DNA of 64,000 nucleotides, taken from positions 341,608,717 through 341,672,716 of the forward strand of contig NC_081414.1 of assembly GCF_030272615.1 (NCBI RefSeq). Direction: 5' to 3'. The position numbers and the translations under genes were made by a program. Source of the stretch: Cryptomeria japonica. Lineage: Eukaryota > Streptophyta > Pinopsida > Cupressales > Cupressaceae. The notes under the pieces are model-generated. The model saw only the letters and a program-made list of their open reading frames with translations. It had not been told where the DNA came from and made no database searches. This document shows, one piece after another, positions 56,182 to 64,000 of this stretch. The number at the start of each line of letters is the position of its first letter. Position 1 is the first letter of the stretch.

Positions 56182-57356
56182 GGGTATAATTAAAGGATAG
56201 GATGAGAGGGGGAGAGGGGAAAGTATCAACAAAGGGAGAGAAGGGGAGATAAGGAGAGAGGTGAAGAGATAAACAAAGAGAGAGTAATTAGGGTGAGGGG
56301 AAGGTGGGGGAGAGGGAAGTATCAATAAAAGGAGAGGGGGAGAAAAGTGAGAGAGGGAGGGTAATTATGGGGAAGAGATAATGAGAGAGAGAGACTTAAG
56401 GGTAATTAGGGTATAAGAAGAGAGGGGGAGGAGCAAGTATCAACAAATGGAGAGAGTGAGAGATGTGGAGAGTGGTGAGGAGAGAGATAGAGAGGGTAAT
56501 TAGGGGGATAGAGAGATGGGGAGAGGGAAGTATCAACAAAGGGAAAGAGAGAGAGAGGGTGATTAGGGGGATCTCTCCCTTTGTCGGTACTTCCCTCTCC
56601 CCCCACCTCTCTCTCTCTCTCTCCCTCATTACCCTCTTTGGATCTCTCTCTTTGAACCTATCTCCCCATCTCTTCTTCTCTCCCTTTGTTGATACTTGCC
56701 CCCCTCCCCCTCTCCTCCTACCCCCTAATTACCCCCATATCTCTCTTTCATTCTATCTTCACACGCACACACACACCTCCCCCTCTCCCTTTACCCCCAA
56801 TTCACTGTCTCATTATCTCTTCCCCCTAATTACCCTCTCTTTCACACCTCTCTCTCCCTCTCCCCCTCCACCAAATTACCCTCTCTAATTCTCTACCTAT
56901 CATGCTCTCTCTCTCTCTCTCTCTCTCTCTCTACCTTCTCTCTATCTCTCTCTTCACCTCTCTCCCCATTTCTCCTTATCTCCCTTTGTTGATACTTACC
57001 TACCTCTCCTCCTACCCCCTAATTACCCCAACTCTCTCTCTCATTCTCTCTTCCCCAATTACCCTTTCTCTCTAACTCTCTCCCCCCTCTACCCCTCCCA
57101 CTCCCCCTCTCTCTCTCATTCTCTCTTTCCCCATAATCACCCTCTCTCTCACACACATCTCTCTATCTCACCCACTGCCCCTAATTACTCTTTATCTCTC
57201 TCTTGACCTCTCTCCCCATCTCTCCTTCTCTCCCTTTGTTGATACTTTCCCCTCTCCCCTCTCCTCCTATCCCCTAATTACCCTCTCTTTCTATAACTTC
57301 TCTCCTCTCCTTTTGTTGTACTTCCCTCTACCCCCTCACCCCTCTCCTTAATTACC

Positions 57357-57411
<55 letters not shown>

Positions 57412-57547
57412 CCCACACACACACACACATATGTATATGTATATATGTATATATATAAATATATATAAATATAAAAACACAACAAAGGAAGATGAGGAGA
57501 GAGGTCTAAGACAAAGAGAGGGTAATTGTGGGGAAGAGAGAATGAGA

Positions 57548-57598
<51 letters not shown>

Positions 57599-57608
57599 GC
57601 ACATATAA

Positions 57609-57640
<32 letters not shown>

Positions 57641-57660
57641 ATACATATATACACATATAT

Positions 57661-57822
57661 GCATTTATATATGTGTATATATATATACACATATATATGC
57701 ATATATACACATATATGCATTTATATATGTGTATATATATATACACATATATATGCATATATACACATATATGCATTTATATATGTGTATATATATATAC
57801 ACATATATATGCATATATACAC
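57661..57822. repeat. 56-bp TA-rich higher-order tandem repeat, three units
   Basis: GCATTTATATATGTGTATAT recurs at 57661, 57717 and 57773, so the period is 56 bp. Each unit is close to self-complementary: TATGTGTATA is matched by TATACACATA within the unit, and GCATATATACACATATATGC is imperfectly palindromic. Confidence 0.85.
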
Positions 57823-58081
57823 AGACATACATATATAGACACACACACACACACATATCACTCTCATTCTCTCTTCCCCACAATTACCCCCCCTCTCTCT
57901 CTCTCTTAGACCTCTCTCCTCATCTTCCTTTGTTGGTACTTTTGTCCCCTCTCTCTCTCCATCCCTAGAAATAAAAGTCAAAGGGAAAAGATACTCCATA
58001 GACCTCATCAAGAACTCAGATCCAAATACAGCTAACACAAAACATCTAATTTAGAAAGATAATCAAGCTCTGTTACCAATA

Positions 58082-58159
58082 GGGGAGAGAGGAGAGGGAT
58101 AAAGATAGGTAGAAAAAATAAAGAGAGGGGAGAGGGATAAAGATAGGTAGAAAAAATAA
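58082..58159. repeat. ~38-bp tandem duplication in purine-rich DNA
   Basis: Two adjacent copies of GAGAGGGATAAAGATAGGTA followed by GAAAAAATAAA, at about 58082-58121 and 58122-58159, nearly identical. Confidence 0.75.
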
Positions 58160-58520
58160 ATATATATAGAGAGATATAGATATGTATAAAGATAAAGATA
58201 AGGAGAGATATAAGGGTGAAGAGAGATTGAGAGATAAAGAAAGGGTGAGATAGAAGTAGAAATATAGAGACATAGACATATCTAGAAAAGAGATAGAGAC
58301 ACAAATATATAGATATAGATATTAAGGTCTAGGAAGATCGGGGGAAAGAGACACAAATGAAGATAAAGGGAGAGTGGGATGAATAGATATATAGAAATAA
58401 AGAGGTAAAGACAAAGATAAATATATAAAGAGATAGGGAGGTATAGATAGAGAGGGGGACATAGAGTGATATACAAAAAGGAAGAGATATAGAGATATAA
58501 AGGAAGAGGAAGATGGATAG

Positions 58521-59157
58521 TGTAGCATCATAAATTTTCATCAATCCAATTTACACCACATGTTTGTGCCCCTACTTTATCCTATCCTATCATCATCCCC
58601 TTTCTAGGTTTGTTTGTACCTATTTTCTAGCTTTGAGGCCATGAATTGCCTTTTGTGAGTCCTACCATAGGATACCCACCCTCTTTGAGCATTTTTTTGG
58701 TCCTGATTGTGGTAGGACTAGGTGTGGAATGCCTTGGTCTTTTCCATGGTTCCCCAAAATGCCATGGTCCCACTTAATCTGGCCCCAATTGAAATAGGGT
58801 GGGGGCTATATCATTATGATCAGGAGATCCTTCTTTTCAAATCATTTTTCTGTATCTTGCCTTGAGTGCATTTAGCTTCAGGTTTTGTAAGTCCTCTTTG
58901 TATCTTATCCCATGAGTAGTTATCTTTGGTGCACAAGTCCAGAGCAGTTAGCTCTATCTTTGTAATCATTTTATATATAGTGGATATAATTTTGTGGGTA
59001 GGTGCTCACTGTGGTTTTTCCTTGTTTGGGTTTTCTACATATAAATCTTGGTGTTCATATGGTGGATATGTGATTATGTGTAATTGTTTATATATGTTGG
59101 TGTAATTGTTTGTTAAGACTGATTCACCCCCCCTCTCAGTCCTTCCTTGGGTTCAAC
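58521..59157 (+). mobile_element. copia-type LTR or LTR remnant
   Basis: It begins TGTAGCATCATAAATTTTC and ends GGGTTCAACA. It contains blocks shared with the other copia LTRs near their 3' ends: GTGGTTTTTCC...TTTGGGTTTTCTAC (59011-59038) and GATTCACCCCCCCTCTCAG (about 59122-59140). No primer site follows and no matching target duplication is seen, so it may be a decayed solo LTR. The start is less certain than the end. Confidence 0.55.
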
Positions 59158-61638
59158 AATATGTTGGGTAGGGGAGAGGGAGATTTTCCAACAAACCTAA
59201 GTTTAGATGAGGTGATTTGTCACCACTCGTTAATAAGTGAGAATTAGTTGGTCCAAACCTTTTGTCTCTTCTAAAACATTTGGAACTATCACATCTAGCA
59301 AACACCATAGTCAATAATACTAGGTGAGACATTTTCTGGCATAGCAGCTATTACAACTCAAGTTGATCAAATGGTGTCTGATCATGTTGGAAGATATTTT
59401 TTGTGTCCAAAACATAGCCTTCCCGAGCCCTTTTTCTACATTATTGATTATGATCCTTGTGTTTGTGTTTATTTATGTACTCCCTTTGATATTAAACAAA
59501 TGACTAATTTTGATACTATGCATTGCATGATTGTATTCCTCACAAGAAACTTGTTAGATTCATATTATTTTATTTATTAGGAGTATGTAATCCCTAGTGA
59601 ATCTATATCAACACATGTGAGATGATGTCTCGGTAGACAATATAGGAGCTAGGGTGGAAAAGCTTCATAGGATGCAATGGGACACTAGGATATTCTAGCA
59701 TATCCTATAACTCCTCATCTGTAGACATCGATTGATCCTACACCTGGGCCCCCTCATTATATGGTATTGCATGTTCCTACAGTCCCCCCAAGATATGTAG
59801 CATGATGCTACAACTCTCATTCACCACACGTCGCTTGATCAAGCTACTACACCTAATATTGGAGTTCGTCGAGGCATGTAAAGCACTCTTTTGTTCAATA
59901 TAGATGTTGATTTGTCAATGTCATCTTCTAAGTTGAGTGAGATCAAGAGGGCCCTTGGGGCTGCAAATTGGGTATAAATGTCTATCTATATCACATGCTC
60001 AAGTTTGAAGGCTATATTGATTGTTCAATTATTCTAATTTAATTTGACTTTTGAATAATTATAAATTAGAGTAATATTTGGAGATTTGTAGTTTGTTGTT
60101 GATCTTATTCATCATCACGCAACTCAGGTATATTTTAAGGAAACTAGATCCATCTAGAGCTCATTTTGGACATGTTAATTTTTTACTAGTAATGCATAAT
60201 TTTTTTAACAACTTGATATGTGTTTGTATATAGATGCAGATTGTGAAGACAAGTTAATTTATTTATTATGAAACATCCATTGAAACTACTATATGATGCT
60301 CATGCATCTTTATGTCTTCTTATATAGATACCCAATATTTTTTCCTACTCTAATAAAGACCAATAAAAAAATGGTATTCAAGCAATCTGATTTTTCACCA
60401 TAATCCTTTTCATACATAGGGAAGCATTTGGAAATCCAATAAAATTAAGTATCTAAATGTGCTAAATCTAAAATTCTTTATAATTAGAAAAGTGAATTTA
60501 CCTAGCATTTACTTTACACCTTTATAACCACACATGAACAACCAACAACCTTCTTGGATTTTCCCTCTTAATCAATCTTACAAAGCTGAAAAAAAATTTA
60601 AGATTTAACCCACCAAGACAGACACACAAATTGATGCAGAGCATCCAACCAAAACAACCTATTAGGGGAGATTTCTTTCTCCCAACTCACCTAATCAAAA
60701 ATGTGATTGCTCTTCACAAAGCGACAGGAGACTCACAAGGTTACTAACCCTCTCAAGTTGCTTCAACACACCAAGGAATCACTCCTAATACTAAAACTTC
60801 CATCCAACCATGGTAGCATGCTCAAATTTATCATAACAATACATTGAGACCCAAGACCAAACACCATAGATCCCCTATAAGACCAACAATACAAGGTCTT
60901 TTCCAAGTAGGACCACCAATGGCTTACTCACACAACTCACAATGCCAAGTAGGCATGCACCAACCCAAAGGTTCCTAAGGAAACATCAATTTACTTATTC
61001 CCCATGGCCAAAACACAAGTCTCAACCCTCCCAACCACCCTAGAAAGCATCTTGACTCTCTGTTGTCTTGACACTATTCACAAAGACAAAAACACTAATG
61101 GGACAATCATATTTCATTGATCCATTCACTATTTCTAACCCTCCAAAAGTACTTGGTGAAGATGGAGAACTACCAAAATATTCCCCTGACATTCAACTTC
61201 AACACTAACCCCAACAATCATTTTGATCTTGCAAAATGAAAAGGATTCAGTCTGTTGTCCTATGGTGATAGTCACACTCAAGTTTGAGGACAGTCAACAA
61301 GTACTTATCATTTGTCTTGTTTGTGAGGAATTCAACCCTGGGTACACACTTAGAACATACCCACACACCATTCCAAAGGTTCTCCACTCCACAATCTCAC
61401 CAACTCATCTATTCCTTGGTTTGCAAATGCACAAATGCAGTCCACTGTCATATGATGATAATCATACATGAGGTTTTAGGACAGCCAAATCTTTTGATTT
61501 TTTAATAGATGTATGGACACACCATAACTGGGAACATGTGTAGAAGTATCCATCACACCCTATTACTCCTTTACTACCCTTCCAACACTCTTAGGTTGTG
61601 AGAATAGCCTTGCAAACACCACCAAAGCTGGAGAACAT
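59158..61638. other. unassigned sequence, no convincing gene
   Basis: The only moderately long frames (59371-59580, 69 codons; 61223-61505, overlapping frames of 73-82 codons) have no recognisable domain. Two stretches near 61249-61400 and 61438-61560 look like a diverged tandem duplication (GT(C/T)..TGTC.TATG.TGATA.TCA.AC and GAGG..AGGACAG.CAA). Probably decayed transposon sequence. Confidence 0.4.
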
Positions 61639-63119
61639 TGTTGGCATTTCAATAGAAGGAGATTGTTGATATTCATTAAGGATATTGAAAAGGTTGTTGG
61701 AGATTATTGATATAACTGAAAAAGGATGATAACTATCTTTATAACATTATTTTATCATTGATGTCAAGAAATTGATTTTCTGATTCAGTATGATGTTGCC
61801 ATATCTTAAGAAGTATGTTTTGATGAGTATTAAGTGGTCAATAAGAGACAAAGAAAGAATGTGATAAGAAAGGGGAGAAATAAGTTATTCAATGGGCAAC
61901 TATTACCGAGTTAGACAATGATGAGATCATGATGTTTAGATTGTTTTGATATCCTACATATGTTGTTGATTGTAAGTTTAATACTATACTATGTCACCGA
62001 GCAAAGAACCTAGTCGGTCAACCCTAAGGAACCTAGTCGGTAAACTCTAAGGTTATCGATATCGGTTAATGAAGGAGGAATGATTACCGAGTAAAGTTTA
62101 GTATTTACCGGGTTGCAATCGAGTTATGACAGATCACATTGGATGGATAAAAGCATTATTTAATGAAGGACAATGATGAGCTGGAGTTGATTAAATGATT
62201 GGTATGTGGAGCATGAAGTTTGTTAAGGATCTATGGCAATGGAAGATCGTAAGGAAGATCTACAGCGCAGATTGAACTGCAATAACCTTGTGCAAGTTCC
62301 AAGAAAGGAATGCAAGTCCCAAGGTGAGGTAAAACATTTTCAGATCGAAGGATGCATTGAACCTAGTCAAGATTGAAGATCTGATGGCTAAGATTGATCA
62401 TGGGAAATGTTATCAAGGAGATTCAGCGGTTAGCAAATTGTTTATAAATAAGAAATTATTGATGAACATTGTATGCAGGCAAGTGTAAGCACAGGGATGC
62501 TACATAGTGATTACCGAGCACAAAATATTGAAGAGTTGTTTGAATAACAGAGTAAGGAGCCCAGTAGAGGGACAAGATAAGTCCTAAGACAAGATTGTTT
62601 TGAGAAAATAAGAATCTGCTTTAGCATTTTAGATGTGAAGTTGCAGATATATTTATTATTGTTGTTTATTTTGTAAGTGACAGAAATCTCTTAACCAAGT
62701 GGACTTAATAGTCTTATTTGTAAACCCTCTAGCAAGGTAACATTCTAAATGAGTGTTTGAAATCCTTTGACAAGGTCACTTCTAACAAAGTGAAGATCCT
62801 AACAGATATGAGGGAAATCCCTTAACTGGGTCACATCTAGCAATGTGTTTGTAATCTTTAATAGGATCTGCTTTTAACCGAGCATACTCTAGAAGAGTAT
62901 ATTTCTTAGTGGGTCCGAAATCCCACAGTGGTTTTTCCCTATTTGGGTTTCCACGTTAAATCTGGTGTTATATGTGTTATGATGATTATGTGTTTATGAG
63001 TTTGTATGTTTAGTAGTTTTTGGTTATATTGCTGAAGTATAAATTACTGAGGTTGAATCTATTGATTTTATGGAAGATTAAGTTTGTATGATTCACCCCC
63101 CCCTCTCATCTTGTTAACT
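61639..63119 (+). mobile_element. COP2 5' LTR
   Basis: It starts TGTTGGCATTTC and ends just before the primer-site-like TGGCATCAAAAA (63122), about 1.48 kb. The first ~0.5 kb aligns with the truncated LTR at 231-758, so the two are members of one family. It contains the copia hairpin block (62928-62954) and ATTCACCCCCCCCTCTCA (about 63091). Confidence 0.8.
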
Positions 63120-63121
63120 AT

Positions 63122-63133
63122 TGGCATCAAAAA
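63122..63133 (+). other. COP2 primer binding site, diverged
   Basis: TGGCATCAAAAA occupies the place of the initiator-Met site (TGGTATCAGAGC) of other copia elements, with several changes. This degree of change suggests an old copy. Confidence 0.6.
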
Positions 63134-63198
63134 TTTACAATTGGTAGCTTTGGACTTCAGAAGAAAAGTTTAAAGGTACTTGAGGCAAAGATTCGAAG

Positions 63199-64000
63199 AT
63201 GTATAAAAGGGATGCACCAAAGCTGAACAAGTCAAGTTTCTCCACATGTCAGAAAAGGATGAAGCTGGATATATCAGGAATTGGAGAATATGCAATATAT
63301 TATTTGGAGAATGATTACATACCACCAAACACCAACCCGATGACCTTGGAAGAGATAAAGGCAAAACAAGAACATATTCAAGCTATGATTGAAATAATAT
63401 CAGCATTGACCGACTCAAAGTTTAATGATCTAGAAGGCTACAATGATGCAAAAGCAATGTGGACCAAGCTCATATCTATGTATGGCGGTGATGAACATGT
63501 TCAAAGAGCAAAAGTAGATATTCTAAGAGGACAACTTGAATCCATGAGAATGAATGAAGGTGAGAACATAACCTAATACAGTACAAGGTTAAAGGAGACT
63601 GTCAATCAAATTAAAGGAGCAGGAGGAATTATTGAAGAAAAGGATGTAACAAGTAAGTTGTTGAGAACCCTTCTACCTGCTTATGTCATTCAAGTCTCTG
63701 CAATCAATGAACTAAGGTTTGTACCTAACATGCTAGTTTCTTTGGATGCTACTATTGGCAAGCTACATGCATTTGAGTTAAGTAATTTTGATAACAGTGG
63801 GTCTTTGATAAATAAAGTAGAATCTACATTCAGTTCTTTTCATATTGGTAAATCTGATGATTACAATGATAGAATGAGTAAGTACTCTGAAGGGAATCAT
63901 AGTGGAGCAAGTGAAAGATTTCGCAAGAACATGGAAAAAGTGCACAAACTGTATGAGGAAATTAAGAAGCAAGAAGAGTTTGAAGCATTATTAGCCAGAA
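63199..64000 (+). pseudogene. COP2 Gag, degenerate, runs off the window
   Basis: ATG 63199 opens 125 codons with the copia Gag (UBN2-type) pattern: AIYYLENDYIPP, FNDLEGYNDAKAMWTKLISMYGGDEHVQRAKVDILRGQLESMRM. A TAA at 63574-63576, probably from CAA, interrupts it. The same frame continues open to the window end with YSTRLKETVNQIKGAGGIIEE, KLLRTLLPAY and IGKLHAFELSNFD, then a charged linker. The zinc knuckle would lie beyond 64000. It is similar in layout to the COP1 Gag at 27159 (shared YGGDEHV, LRTLLP-like and KL..FEL..FD). Confidence 0.85.

Larger units (their letters stand above)
55840..58520. repeat. 2.7-kb purine/pyrimidine and TA/CA repeat region with mirrored halves
   Basis: The plus strand is purine-rich (GA) from 55840 to 56575 and pyrimidine-rich (CT) from about 56575 to 57390. 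TA/CA repeats and short purine and pyrimidine pieces follow, then purine-rich DNA again from 58070 to 58520. The left half is punctuated by GTATCAACAAAGGGAGAG-like words (55877, 56039, 56083, 56223, 56319, 56436, 56530), and the CT part by their reverse complements (about 56578, 56684, 56980, 57231 and 57930). Perfect runs include (TG)n 55928-55955, (GA)n 55955-56003 and 56136-56179, (CT)n 56905-56932 and 57361-57392, (TA)n 57392-57411 and 57550-57595. No coding sequence. Confidence 0.9.

Noticed and set aside
57348-57968. Several open frames of 100-140 codons encoding Ile/Tyr/His/Cys repeats on both strands
   Set aside because: They are translations of TA, CA and GT microsatellites; no start context, no domain, and overlapping in several frames.
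59371-59580. Small plus-strand frame (69 codons)
   Set aside because: No homology recognised, AT-rich, no supporting promoter or neighbour; likely chance.

Overview
This window looks like nuclear DNA of a seed plant with a large, repeat-swollen genome, most likely a gymnosperm such as a conifer. That placement is an inference from the density of old, nested, stop-riddled LTR retrotransposons in AT-rich DNA and from degenerate telomere-like repeats; nothing in the sequence fixes the species. Only one intact protein-coding gene is visible: a minus-strand LRR receptor-like kinase of two exons (48415-51539). Almost everything else is transposon sequence or simple repeats.

My own labels: GYP1 is a Ty3/gypsy family with ~0.48 kb LTRs. 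LONG is a second LTR family with 1.2-1.5 kb LTRs beginning TGTAG. COP1 and COP2 are Ty1/copia families with ~1.47 kb LTRs. NA1 is a 2.9 kb non-autonomous copia-like element.

1-8494: the 3' end and truncated 3' LTR of a COP2 element, interrupted at 758/759 by a LONG element (LTR, PBS-like site, leader, and a long unrecognised Gln/Pro-rich reading frame at 4377-7106 with five stops).

8495-35609: a GYP1 tandem array, LTR-A-LTR-B-LTR-C-LTR, three internal regions sharing four LTRs. Copy A is split by NA1 (13375-16295). Copy C is split by a LONG-type solo LTR (25430-33984), which is itself split by a COP1 element (25618-32945). Each of the three insertions has a recognisable 5-bp target duplication, so the relative order of events can be read directly.

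35610-48304: an antisense LONG LTR with its PBS and leader, an antisense copia LTR, an antisense L1-like LINE, a decayed Helitron-type fragment, and two pairs of low-copy duplicated segments in AT-rich DNA.

48306-51540: the receptor kinase gene and a 30-bp tandem duplication just past its stop codon. 51541-64000: AT-rich DNA, ~1 kb of degenerate telomere-like sequence, ~2.9 kb of mirrored GA/CT and TA/CA repeats, a copia LTR, an unassigned stretch, then the 5' LTR and Gag of a COP2 element running off the right edge.

Every retroelement coding region carries stops or frameshifts. Several also have altered catalytic residues, and many of the changes are C-to-T type, as expected for old, methylated, silenced DNA.
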